IMG/VR virus record: IMGVR_UViG_3300024999_001208
Span: 1-25,987 of that record
Length of the DNA stretch: 25,987 nucleotides
From: a virus
Direction: 5' to 3' (one strand)
Each line of letters opens with the position of its first letter. Within the stretch, counting starts at the first letter, position 1. The notes below the pieces were generated by a model. The model ran no database searches. It was not told the DNA's origin and saw only the letters and a program-made list of their open reading frames with translations. Positions 15,751 to 22,615 of the stretch are shown piece by piece. A program made the translations under genes and the position numbers.

Positions 15751-16287
15751 TTAAGTAATATCTACTCTCATAGCTCTTGCATCTACAGTTACATCAAGCA
15801 AACCCCTTTCATAATCTCCACCTCGGATTCTAAGTCCCGAAGTATCAACAGGGTCAGTTGAAGTATCAATAGTGAAAAGCCCTGACGCTAAATTCCAAAG
15901 AGTGTAATCCCAAAGATAAGCAATCAATTCTGAAAGCGTATCTACACTTGCAAAAGTGGTTCCCTTACCGCGAAGACGAGTAAATTCGGGGATTATCTCT
16001 GTAACATCCGCATAACTGGCTATTACAGTTCCTGCGTTATTAACTTCTGCTCTTTGTGCGGCAATACCCACGAATTGAGCATCATCACCGTCAGAATCGG
16101 CAATAATCACAGGAGTTGCATCAGCCGCTTGTGTGATTGTGTTCACATCGGAAGCACCAGAAGCATAGGTCATAGCCGCAAGGTTTACCGGCTCGCCCGG
16201 ATAAAATCTTGTGGCCGAAGCCGCAACCCGATGTCGCGCAACTGCTGATACGCCAATCACATCAATATCTATTGTATTTGAACTCAT
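15751..16287 (-). CDS. Capsid decoration-like protein, copy 2 (178 aa)
   Basis: This protein is a clear paralogue of the preceding 170-aa protein. Shared blocks are MSS-x-x-IDI-VIG, HRVAASATRFY-GEP, EIIPEFTRLRGK, LSELIAYLWDYTLWNL, TIDTSTDPVDTSGLRIRGG and VTVDARAMRVDIT. Its composition is beta-rich, and TRFYPGEPVNLAA with DDAQFVGIAAQRAEV resembles capsid decoration (cement) proteins of the DUF2190 type: small proteins that bind the outside of HK97-type capsids. Position just before the major capsid gene supports this. A GIAA or GVAS block stands where decoration proteins have GVA. The alternative is a minor head or fibre subunit. It begins 11 nt after copy 1. Confidence 0.65.
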   Translation of the reverse strand: MSSNTIDIDVIGVSAVARHRVAASATRFYPGEPVNLAAMTYASGASDVNTITQAADATPVIIADSDGDDAQFVGIAAQRAEVNNAGTVIASYADVTEIIPEFTRLRGKGTTFASVDTLSELIAYLWDYTLWNLASGLFTIDTSTDPVDTSGLRIRGGDYERGLLDVTVDARAMRVDIT

Positions 16288-16298
16288 ATTATTGAGGA

Positions 16299-16811
16299 TT
16301 AGCTAATATCTGCACGCATCGCTCTAGGATCTACCGTTACATCAATCATTCCCTGTTCATAGATTCCACCTTTTATCGTAAGTCCCGAAGTATCGGCCGC
16401 CGCAGTTTCATCAATCGTATAAACAGTTGACGTCAAATCAAACAATACCAAATCCCAAAGCAACGCAACGAGTTCAGAAAGCGAATCACAGTTGGCTGTG
16501 GTTTTCGCCTTTGAACGCATACGAGTAAAGTTCGGGATAACCTCAATCACATCTACCCAATCCGCATCAACGGTGGTGTCAGTGCCTACAGGCGCGTCCT
16601 GTGAAGCTACACCCACAAAGGAATCGGTTCCGATTACCGGCTTTCCATCAGTAAGAACCACGACAGTATTGACGCTCGCTACACCGGACGTATATGTTCC
16701 AGCAAAGTTAATCGGCTCTCCAACATAAAATCTCGTAGCGCTTGCGGCGACACGATGTTTTTGAACAACCGATGAACCAATTACTGAAATATCAATTCTT
16801 GTTGAACTCAT
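16299..16811 (-). CDS. Capsid decoration-like protein, copy 1 (170 aa)
   Basis: First of a tandem pair. It begins MSSTRIDISVIGSSVVQKHRV and carries RFYVGEPINFAGTY, PVIGTDSFVGVASQDA, VDVIEVIPNFTRMRS, LSELVALLWDLVLFDL and DTSGLTIKGGIYEQGMIDV. The fold seems all-beta with one helix (SDSLSELVALLWDL). FVGVAS is typical of phage capsid decoration proteins (DUF2190-like). Both copies keep the same length and ends, so both look functional. A strong 12-bp hairpin lies directly upstream of the start, ending about 3 nt before the ATG. This may tune expression of an abundant head protein. Assignment is by context and pattern. Confidence 0.65.
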   Translation of the reverse strand: MSSTRIDISVIGSSVVQKHRVAASATRFYVGEPINFAGTYTSGVASVNTVVVLTDGKPVIGTDSFVGVASQDAPVGTDTTVDADWVDVIEVIPNFTRMRSKAKTTANCDSLSELVALLWDLVLFDLTSTVYTIDETAAADTSGLTIKGGIYEQGMIDVTVDPRAMRADIS

Positions 16812-16814
16812 TGT

Positions 16815-16843
16815 CAGTATGTTACTAATAAGTAACGATACTG
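16815..16843 (-). promoter_or_regulatory. 12-bp hairpin abutting the decoration-gene start
   Basis: On the minus strand CAGTAT-c-GTTACT pairs with AGTAACATACTG over a TATT loop: 12 base pairs with a single bulged C. It occupies most of the 41-nt gap between scaffold stop and decoration start and ends 3 nt before the ATG. No T-run follows, so it is not a terminator. Its position suggests control of ribosome access or protection of the transcript for the decoration and capsid genes. Confidence 0.55.
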
Positions 16844-16852
16844 TTTTAGATA

Positions 16853-17527
16853 CTATTTCTTTGGAGCGTCTTCAGTCCAACGCTTGCGTAAGTCTTTTGA
16901 AACAAAGAATAGTTTGCGTCCTCCTGCAATAGTTTTTCTGTAGGCCTGTTTAGAATTGTCCCAAACCATTCCCTGAACAACAGTTTTATCCACTGAGTTC
17001 AATTTAGGAATAGTAGTTTCAGGCTTCTTTTGGCCATTCTCACCTGTTGTGAGAGTAGAATCTTTGCTTAAAAGAGCGCGTTTCAATTCTTCGTTTTTAG
17101 CTTTAAGTCTCTTTGAAGTAGCAATTGCTTGAGCTTCCTCTAACTGTTCTTTCAATCCCCCAGCAAATCGTCTATTGGGGTTTCTCCAGACAGCGAGGAT
17201 TAACTCTGCTTCTTTCGGAGATTCAGTTAATGACTTTGCATAGTCAATAGCTTTTTCCTCAAGAAGTTCCTTCCGTGTTTGGCTATCACGGTCAGCAAGC
17301 AGTTTAGCCATTTCCTTACGAGTAAGAGGTTTTTCCTCAGAATCATCTTCTTCGGCTTGCTCCCTCTTTTTTTCCTCAAAGCGTTCCTCAGCTTTAGCTT
17401 TGGTCTTTTCCTCCTTAATAGCTTCATCTAATTCCGTATCGTTTTGTGAAGAACTTTCCTCTGTTTCGGTTTCACCCTCCACTTTGGTTTCTTCGGTAGA
17501 TTCCTCTACCTTTTTTTCTATTTCCAT
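16853..17527 (-). CDS. Scaffolding protein, acidic coiled-coil (224 aa)
   Basis: The composition is that of a phage scaffold. Residues 1-65 are extremely acidic and unstructured (MEIEKKVEESTEETKVEGET, ELDEAIKEEKTKAKAEERFEEK). A helical middle from about 70-155 contains PLTRKEMAKLLADRDSQTRKELLEEKAIDYAKSL and NPNRRFAGGLKEQLEEAQAIATSKRLKAKNEEL. A basic C-terminus (about 180-224) carries TVVQGMVWDNSKQAYRKTIAGGRKLFFVSKDLRKRW, which could bind the capsid shell as scaffold C-termini do. It lies between portal-side genes and the major capsid gene, the usual site. The start has the AAATCT-ATGG context. The gene follows a terminator-like hairpin and a hairpin (17574-17590), so its expression may be set separately from the portal transcript. 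Confidence 0.7.
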   Translation of the reverse strand: MEIEKKVEESTEETKVEGETETEESSSQNDTELDEAIKEEKTKAKAEERFEEKKREQAEEDDSEEKPLTRKEMAKLLADRDSQTRKELLEEKAIDYAKSLTESPKEAELILAVWRNPNRRFAGGLKEQLEEAQAIATSKRLKAKNEELKRALLSKDSTLTTGENGQKKPETTIPKLNSVDKTVVQGMVWDNSKQAYRKTIAGGRKLFFVSKDLRKRWTEDAPKK

Positions 17528-17573
17528 AGATTTAAGGCTCTATCAAAAGCCATCAAGTTTAGACCTTGTAACT

Positions 17574-17590
17574 ACTTGGAATTACTCCAA
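17574..17590 (-). other. Small palindromic hairpin after the terminator
   Basis: CTTGGA-GTAAT-TCCAAG on the minus strand gives a 6-bp stem with a 5-nt loop. It lies 5 nt downstream of the terminator U-run and about 45 nt upstream of the scaffold start. It may be a second element of the same leader. Confidence 0.35.
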
Positions 17591-17595
17591 GCGAC

Positions 17596-17617
17596 AAAAA
17601 ACCGCATTGAGCGGCTT
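17596..17617 (-). terminator. Intrinsic terminator-like hairpin before the scaffold gene
   Basis: The minus strand reads AAGCCGC-TCAAT-GCGGTTTTTTG. The stem AAGCCGC/GCGGTTT has 7 pairs (one G-U), a 5-nt loop, and is followed by a run of six T that the stem partly uses. It lies 68 nt upstream of the scaffold gene and downstream of the 20-codon mini-gene. I see no convincing promoter between it and the scaffold start, so it probably lets a share of transcripts through and lowers or tunes expression of the head genes. Confidence 0.55.
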
Positions 17618-17703
17618 AATAGGTTGTCTCCTGAGGCAAGTCAAGAGGCAACCAATCCAGTCGCCCAACCAGTGCTTGCCCACTGCGTTAATAAATTTAC
17701 AAA
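17618..17703 (-). other. Structured non-coding stretch upstream of the terminator
   Basis: This gap of 86 nt holds no gene. On the minus strand it can form CAGTG-GGCAAG-CACTG (5 bp) and GGCGAC-TGGATTG-GTTGCC (6 bp with one G-U pair that exists only on this strand). GAGGCAA occurs twice as a direct repeat. An alternative GGTTG/CAACC pairing with CTC/GAG would compete with the second hairpin, which is the kind of arrangement seen in attenuators. Confidence 0.35.
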
Positions 17704-17766
17704 TTACTCAACAGTCGGAGTTGTATCCTCTGTTGTTTCTTCCACCGCCTTTTCTTCTTCGGCCAT
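17704..17766 (-). CDS. Acidic mini-gene resembling the scaffold N-terminus (20 aa)
   Basis: An ATG at 17766 opens a 20-codon frame ending in TAA, with peptide starting MAEEEKAVEETTED and ending TPTVE. It resembles the start of the scaffold protein (MEIEKKVEESTEETK), and the DNA around both starts shares TAAATCTATGG exactly, then GAA and AAG-rich codons. It lies 21 nt after the stop of the 125-aa gene. It may be a remnant of a duplicated scaffold start or a leader peptide. Too short for confidence. Confidence 0.35.
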   Translation of the reverse strand: MAEEEKAVEETTEDTTPTVE

Positions 17767-17787
17767 AGATTTACAATTAACTAATAA

Positions 17788-18165
17788 TTACTTTCTAAAT
17801 CTATCAATCCTTGTTTTCATAACATCGTAGAGCCAAGTTGTAAGTTGTCCCCAAACCATATCTCCATCAACTCTGGCTTCCTCAAACATTTTCCTACGGA
17901 GCTGATACTCAATATCCTTGCGTAGAATCTTCCACAAAAACATCTTATCAATCGTTTCGGCTTGAGTCCTTAATTCCTTGCGAAAAGACGAATCAAGTAT
18001 TTTGCCGTCAAAGTTTATAGTGCCGTCAAGATTTTCTTTGAGAACATCGTCAGCGTCAATCGTGCAAAATAACTTCTTAATCGCCTCTTGCAGAATTATC
18101 TTCTTGGTATTCTCATCTGCTTTGAGCAGACACCACAAGGCAAGTTTTGCGAGACTATTCTTCAT
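17788..18165 (-). CDS. Hypothetical helical protein (125 aa)
   Basis: No known family is recognised. The protein is alpha-helical: LAKLALWCLLKADENTKKIILQEAIKKLF, then FRKELRTQAETIDKMFLWKILRKDIEYQLRRKMFEEARVDGDMVWGQLTTWLYDVMKTRIDRF. There is no membrane helix and no obvious catalytic motif. Its start overlaps the stop of the preceding gene by 11 nt (ATGAAGAATAG), so translation is coupled. Between portal and scaffold, possible roles include head assembly factor, portal accessory or minor capsid protein. Confidence 0.5.
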   Translation of the reverse strand: MKNSLAKLALWCLLKADENTKKIILQEAIKKLFCTIDADDVLKENLDGTINFDGKILDSSFRKELRTQAETIDKMFLWKILRKDIEYQLRRKMFEEARVDGDMVWGQLTTWLYDVMKTRIDRFRK

Positions 18166-18586
18166 CTTTTACTTTTTTACCTTTCTTGACCTTTTTTTCT
18201 TTTACCTCTTCTGTGATTTGCTTCTTTGCGATTTGAACTTCCAAAGTTTCAGGTTCACCTTCAACTTGTTCTACAACAACTCCATTTACTTTAATAAGCA
18301 AAGTGATAACGGGTTTTTCAATCACAACCAATTGATTGCGTCTTGCGGCCTTAATATCAAAGAAAGTCCGAGGTTTTACTTTGTAAGCATTTTTTGTGAT
18401 GTAACCACCAAGCTTGTCGTATTCAGCAAGAATAGTTTTGGAATCCGCATTCTCGCCGACACCGCCAACTTTACCGCTTGATGTATCAAGTCCAAAAACA
18501 GCACGAGTAACCTTAACCGGATTGACCATAAAAAATCCCGTATCGGCTAGCACTTTATCTGTAAATGATTTAATTTCTGCGTCCAT
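18155..18586 (-). CDS. Hypothetical protein with Lys/Glu-rich tail (143 aa)
   Basis: No family is recognised. Residues 1-100 look globular, with FTDKVLADTGFFMVNPVKVTRAVFGLDTSSG, a Gly-rich loop (GKVGGVGENADSK) and PRTFFDIKAARRNQLVVIEKPVITLLIKVNGVVVEQ, a beta-rich block. The last 30 residues are charged and low in complexity (ITEEVKEKKVKKGKKVKDEE). The start is 44 nt after the portal stop. It overlaps the 125-aa gene by 11 nt. A minor head protein is possible from the context. Confidence 0.5.
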   Translation of the reverse strand: MDAEIKSFTDKVLADTGFFMVNPVKVTRAVFGLDTSSGKVGGVGENADSKTILAEYDKLGGYITKNAYKVKPRTFFDIKAARRNQLVVIEKPVITLLIKVNGVVVEQVEGEPETLEVQIAKKQITEEVKEKKVKKGKKVKDEE

Positions 18587-18630
18587 TGTTTTTTGTTTAA
18601 TAGTTGTCTAATAATTACGACCAATTATAC

Positions 18631-20562
18631 CTAAACTCCTAGTGGTGTGGCAACAGGCGAAGGCATTTTAGCAGGCAAAGCGGGATTAGCCCCTTGTATT
18701 GCAGGATTTTGCATAGGAGGAGTTTTAAGGACAAAGTCATCACCCTTACTTCTAAAGAAAGCATACATATACTCACGAAGGAATGCTTCAGCGTCAATCA
18801 ATGGATCAGCTCTAAGTTGTCCATACATATTCTGCAACATAATCTGCATTTGCTGTTGGTTTTGAATGAACATTTCTTCAGGGTCAAAAGAAATAAGATA
18901 TTTCATTCGTGCGGCCATTTCGGGATTCATTTCAATAATATCCGACTTCTGTTCGGGGTAACCTGATTCTTCGGCTAGTTTCAAAGCGTAATTGTCCTTC
19001 TCCTTATCAGTCATTTCAGTTCCCACAAAACCTTCTTGGAATCTCAACACCTTCCCCATTCTTTTACCTTTAGTCATACGATTAGGCAAAACAAACTGGC
19101 GATACTTTTCTTTCATTCCACCACCTGTAATTTCAGTTATTTGCGGAATAGAAAGATTGCGAACAGCAATATCAACCATCAAACGAGTATAAGCAGTAAT
19201 TGACTGTCCCAATACTTTCCCAGTGCCTTTGATTATAGTTCTGCTGGATTGCGTAGACTGCACGATTGCCGTAGCTTTTTGAGACGCTTCAGGCAACTGT
19301 CCAGATTGAGTATCGGAAATTGACGAGTCTTCAATTGATTTCTTAATTTCAGAAAGCGCGGCGTAAGCGTTGCCAGTTTTAGGAGGAAGAATGGCGCGAA
19401 CATCAAAATCTTTGCTCTTTGCGCTTATATGCGCGCCGGGGAAGATTACCGAAGTGTTTACGGCATTATCCTCATCACCCGTTGAAACTGTAGGAGGCAA
19501 CAAATCAATTATTTCCCTGTTCAACACATTTCTTGAGAACTCATCATAGAAAGAATCTTCCCATTGAAGCGTATTCATTAGAGATTTATAGAAAGCAAAG
19601 TGTTCGGAGATTAAAGAATAGCCAAATGGAACGATATTGTATTTTGGTTGATTCTTTAAGTCCCTGTGTTTAACAGGATTCCACTCAGTATTCTCCGAAC
19701 CCATATACACTCCTCCGAGATACGGAATCTCCGTGTCATCTGCACGCCAACTAAATATAGTTTCTTTTACATAATTGGGATTTTCGGAATCAAATACATC
19801 GTAGAATAAACCGTCTTCGCCATTGAATACTGCAGTGTTGCCTTTTTGCACATAGTCCCAGTTAGGATGTTTGCCATATTTCTTTTTGGCATCCGAATAG
19901 TCAAGATATTTGTTTTTAATAATGCAATTCTGTCTTTGAAAATTGAAAGGAGATAAATAGGCATTGGTTATCATCACATCGGTTGCACCATAAACAGGGG
20001 CGCGAAAGCCGGAAAGCTCTTCGTCCAACACCTCTTTCGTTCTGTAACCCTTTTCAGTCTTTTCCTTAATATTCTGCATTACTTCCGCCCATTCTGCGCC
20101 GAGATATGTAACGGGGTTCATCATCATTGCCATTGATACTTGAATAAACGAAGAACCGTAATCAGAGTTCTCCGCCAACCACTCCACAAGTCCTCGCATA
20201 AAGTCTCCAGCCGCTCTATCCTCTTTGTTATCATCATCCTGTGCGGAGATTCCGGCATAAAGAAAACCCGCAGTAAGTTGAGCGTGCATTGCGACACCAC
20301 GTTTGCGGGCTTCAGAGCGCGTGCCTTTCCATTTCCACGCTTCTTTGGGGTCGGTTGAAGATTCATCCACATAAGCATTCCAAATCTTCTTACCGTTTTG
20401 CTCATCGTCTTTTAGGGAGCGATTATTAAGTTCGGGATAAGCTTGCGTTAGAACTTGGTTTCCAATCTCATAATTCTCTTGAGCATATTTAATTAACTCC
20501 TGCTCTGGGCCGGAAGGTTGGTAGAGAGAGATAGACTTTTTGTCAAGATAGTCGCTTATCAC
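18631..20562 (-). CDS. Portal protein (643 aa)
   Basis: Size and position match portal proteins of P22-like phages, which form the dodecameric DNA channel at one capsid vertex. Features seen: an N-terminal helical clip (LIKYAQENYEIGNQVLTQAYPEL), WKWKGTRSEARKRGVAMHAQLTAGFL, a wing-like block (VTYLGAEWAEVMQNI), NIVPFGYSLISEHFAFYKSLMNTL, and the helix ATAIVQSTQSSRTIIKGTGKVLGQSITAYTRLMVDIAVRNL, typical of the portal crown and stem. The C-terminus is Pro/Ala-rich (PPMQNPAIQGANPALPAKMPSPVA). I accept GTG at 20562 as start because no in-frame ATG lies nearby. The approximately 40 nt before it are A-rich and follow a large RNA structure, so translation may depend on that leader. Confidence 0.8.
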   Translation of the reverse strand: MISDYLDKKSISLYQPSGPEQELIKYAQENYEIGNQVLTQAYPELNNRSLKDDEQNGKKIWNAYVDESSTDPKEAWKWKGTRSEARKRGVAMHAQLTAGFLYAGISAQDDDNKEDRAAGDFMRGLVEWLAENSDYGSSFIQVSMAMMMNPVTYLGAEWAEVMQNIKEKTEKGYRTKEVLDEELSGFRAPVYGATDVMITNAYLSPFNFQRQNCIIKNKYLDYSDAKKKYGKHPNWDYVQKGNTAVFNGEDGLFYDVFDSENPNYVKETIFSWRADDTEIPYLGGVYMGSENTEWNPVKHRDLKNQPKYNIVPFGYSLISEHFAFYKSLMNTLQWEDSFYDEFSRNVLNREIIDLLPPTVSTGDEDNAVNTSVIFPGAHISAKSKDFDVRAILPPKTGNAYAALSEIKKSIEDSSISDTQSGQLPEASQKATAIVQSTQSSRTIIKGTGKVLGQSITAYTRLMVDIAVRNLSIPQITEITGGGMKEKYRQFVLPNRMTKGKRMGKVLRFQEGFVGTEMTDKEKDNYALKLAEESGYPEQKSDIIEMNPEMAARMKYLISFDPEEMFIQNQQQMQIMLQNMYGQLRADPLIDAEAFLREYMYAFFRSKGDDFVLKTPPMQNPAIQGANPALPAKMPSPVATPLGV

Positions 20563-20602
20563 GAAAATGTTTTTATTTTTTGTTGTTATAAATTCTTATC
20601 AA

Positions 20603-20875
20603 CGTTCTGACAAGCAAGCGTTTTTTACCTCTGAAAGAAGTAATTTGCCTGCCAGAACGCTGGCAACAATCTGTAACAATATCTTTGAAGCTCGTTTACC
20701 TAATTAGGATACCGCTTCTTAATCAGATTCGGAATTAGTCAGATGGCTGGGCAAGAAACGCTAAACTTGTTTTCCCAGCTTTCGCACTAATTCCTAAAAT
20801 GAAGTTGTTTATTTTACCGACAAAGTTTTAAGTGTTTCGCCGGACAGCACTTTTTGATATTGAATTGTAACTAAC
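20603..20875 (-). ncRNA. Structured RNA / portal leader with pseudoknot-like pairing
   Basis: No gene is present in the 347 nt between 20910 and the portal start. On the minus strand two domains are clear. Domain I: GGAATTAGT (20794-20786) pairs with ACTAATTCC (20739-20731), enclosing GCTGGG/CCCAGC and CAAG/CTTG with a 4-A bulge. Domain II: a 14-bp helix (20659-20646 with 20616-20603) with two G-U pairs, an internal loop, then TTACTTCT-TTC-AGAGGTAA (8 bp, one G-U). The apical loop of domain I contains AGCGTTT (20762-20756), complementary in 7 pairs to AAACGCT in the internal loop (20623-20617). The G-U pairs would be A-C mismatches on the other strand, favouring a minus-strand RNA. Its class is unknown. 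A competing hairpin (TGCCAG-CGTT-CTGGCA, 20665-20650) overlaps domain II. Confidence 0.6.
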
Positions 20876-20881
20876 TAAACC

Positions 20882-20906
20882 ATTATACCATAAAAACAAA
20901 AGTCAA
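20882..20906 (-). promoter_or_regulatory. Extended -10 promoter upstream of the structured RNA
   Basis: The minus strand has TGGTATAAT (20890-20882), a perfect extended -10 element, just after the stop of the peptidase gene. TTGACT lies at 20906-20901, but the spacer of 13 nt is too short for a normal -35, so the extended -10 would do most of the work. Predicted transcription start is near 20875, giving a leader of about 313 nt before the portal. Confidence 0.45.
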
Positions 20907-20909
20907 GCA

Positions 20910-21320
20910 TTATTTTTGTATTAGTTCTAACGCTTCACTTTGTGTTACAAGATTGCCATAACGGGGAGAAGCAAGTTCTTTTGCCAAAGCAATACGAATT
21001 GCGTTTAACTTATTTCTATCACTATAAACTGTTTTGCAGAAATTGTATTGCGCTTGATAAGCAATTCGCTCCTCCTCCAATCTAAAGTCTTTGGATTCCA
21101 TATATCTCTCCCACCACCGGCGAGCGGAGTTTTCTGTCCACCCTTGTCGTTCACAATGTTTTAATTCGTGGACAAGTAAATCACTGGACATTCCATCTGC
21201 AGGGCAATAAACGGCATCGCCATAACTAATTATTGTGTCCTGTTCTGAAACACCAAAAGTGTCCTTAAGTATTTGGAGATTGGGTGCTTCTCCGATTGGT
21301 TTGATTTTAGGTTTTACCAT
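20910..21320 (-). CDS. HExxH metallopeptidase (136 aa)
   Basis: The zinc-metallopeptidase signature HELKH lies at residues 51-55 (LLVHELKHCERQGW), with Glu52 the likely catalytic base. A downstream EERIAYQ block (about 83-90) supplies a Glu suited to the third zinc ligand, as in gluzincin families where EExxAY follows HExxH. WWERYMESKDFRLEEERIAY is typical of small phage peptidases found next to terminase genes. The TAATG junction at 21320 (one-base overlap with the large terminase) shows tight coupling. It may be a head-maturation protease or act on host or virion proteins; the substrate is unknown. Confidence 0.65.
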   Translation of the reverse strand: MVKPKIKPIGEAPNLQILKDTFGVSEQDTIISYGDAVYCPADGMSSDLLVHELKHCERQGWTENSARRWWERYMESKDFRLEEERIAYQAQYNFCKTVYSDRNKLNAIRIALAKELASPRYGNLVTQSEALELIQK

Positions 21321-22615
21321 TAGTTCTTATTATATCCTTTCCATTGAGGAATAAATACTGAAACACCATCACCACTTTTTAACTTTGTTACCGCCCAATA
21401 TCTTAAAGCATCAGCAAAGTGTGAAGTAAAATCGTGCAAAGGTTTACTCCTAAACTCTCCCTTCTTGTCGTCCCATTCCTTACGATAAAGTAAAATGCAG
21501 TGTATAAATTCTTGGTTATTTTCCTCATCAATCCACAGAGTGCTAAACCTTAATCTTGCGGCGTTTATTCCGTCCTCAATACTTAAATTTGGCGCAACCA
21601 AGAACTTAATTCCAAGTTCGGAAGCAAATTCAATTCTTGATTTTCCACTTCCTAATTCTCTCACTTCAATATCGTGGGGTGCGTAATGATACCGGTAAAC
21701 ATAACCATTTTTATTCGCTCGCTCTTGTAAAACAGTTACATAATGGGAAAGTCCTTCACCTGTGGCTTGATATGAATCAATCAATCTCCAATTAACTCCA
21801 TCATTTTGCATAAACAAAATTGCTGTCGCGTCCCCGATTCCCAAATCCCACCAAGTGTCAATCGGTAATGCTTTATCATAAGGAACATTTGTAATTCGCT
21901 TGTCTTGGCGAGCTTTTAGCATTTCCTTTGAGTAATAAGCACCCTTAATCGCCGCTTCAAAAGAACACATAAACTCTTGCTCATACTCGTCAGCAGTCAT
22001 TGTCTGCCTTGCGTCGACCAGTTCAGCGTCTGAAATTATTTTGGTATCACTTACAGTTAAGTGCGAAACATACCAATCTTTGTCAAAGTTCTCTATTTTG
22101 TTACCTTCTTCGTCATAACCCTGGAAAATTTTCCAGAACGAGTTTTTACCTTTTGGCGTCCCAATCCAGATGGCGTAACCCGTGTGGTCGGCAAGGGCTG
22201 GTCTAATAATTTCAGAAAAGATATTGGAAGGTTGTTGGCTGTATTCATCAAAGACCACACCCCAAAGTCCGATACCACGGAGGGAGTCTGGATTATCCGC
22301 GCCGTATAATGTAATACGGCTACCGTTGGGATATTTGATAGTGAGTTCCGCTTCATTGTATTCAACATTAGGAATTACGTTAGAATAAAACTTTGCTAAA
22401 TCCCAAATCACATTCTTGGCTTGTTTATATGTCGGGAGAATAAAAGCATAGCGCGATTCCTTTACAGTCAAAGCATCTCTTTGTAAATGATTGAAACAAG
22501 CAGTTGATTTACCTGAACGCCTGTGAGCGACAATTACTGCCCAACGTTTTTTAGATTCGTGAAAAGGAATAAAATAATCACGAGGACTATATGGAATTAT
22601 TATTTCTTTAACCAT
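21320..22615 (-). CDS. terL: Terminase large subunit (431 aa)
   Basis: This is the motor-nuclease of DNA packaging. The Walker A motif HRRSGKST is at residues 31-38, and the Walker B strand VVFDE at about 120-124 ends in the catalytic Glu. GTPKG at about 152 is the coupling motif. The C-terminal RNase H-like nuclease shows Asp257 in WWDLGIGD, Asp315 in YAPHDIEVRE and Asp402 in SHFADALRYW, the metal-binding triad. The length fits the shorter terminases of the HK97/P22 type. The start overlaps the small subunit by 16 nt (22600-22615), so the two are made together. It would be membrane-free and act with portal to fill the head. Confidence 0.9.
   Translation of the reverse strand: MVKEIIIPYSPRDYFIPFHESKKRWAVIVAHRRSGKSTACFNHLQRDALTVKESRYAFILPTYKQAKNVIWDLAKFYSNVIPNVEYNEAELTIKYPNGSRITLYGADNPDSLRGIGLWGVVFDEYSQQPSNIFSEIIRPALADHTGYAIWIGTPKGKNSFWKIFQGYDEEGNKIENFDKDWYVSHLTVSDTKIISDAELVDARQTMTADEYEQEFMCSFEAAIKGAYYSKEMLKARQDKRITNVPYDKALPIDTWWDLGIGDATAILFMQNDGVNWRLIDSYQATGEGLSHYVTVLQERANKNGYVYRYHYAPHDIEVRELGSGKSRIEFASELGIKFLVAPNLSIEDGINAARLRFSTLWIDEENNQEFIHCILLYRKEWDDKKGEFRSKPLHDFTSHFADALRYWAVTKLKSGDGVSVFIPQWKGYNKN

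Noticed and set aside
17227-17427. Second minus-strand frame inside the scaffold gene (basic, 66 aa)
   Set aside because: It is a frame shadow of the acidic Glu/Lys-rich scaffold sequence with no own start signal.
20660-20745. Group I intron-like R (GACTA) and S (AAGATAT) core motifs in the structured gap
   Set aside because: The GACTAATTCC segment is fully used in a 9-bp helix, the expected P7 pairing does not form, and the interval does not interrupt a gene.
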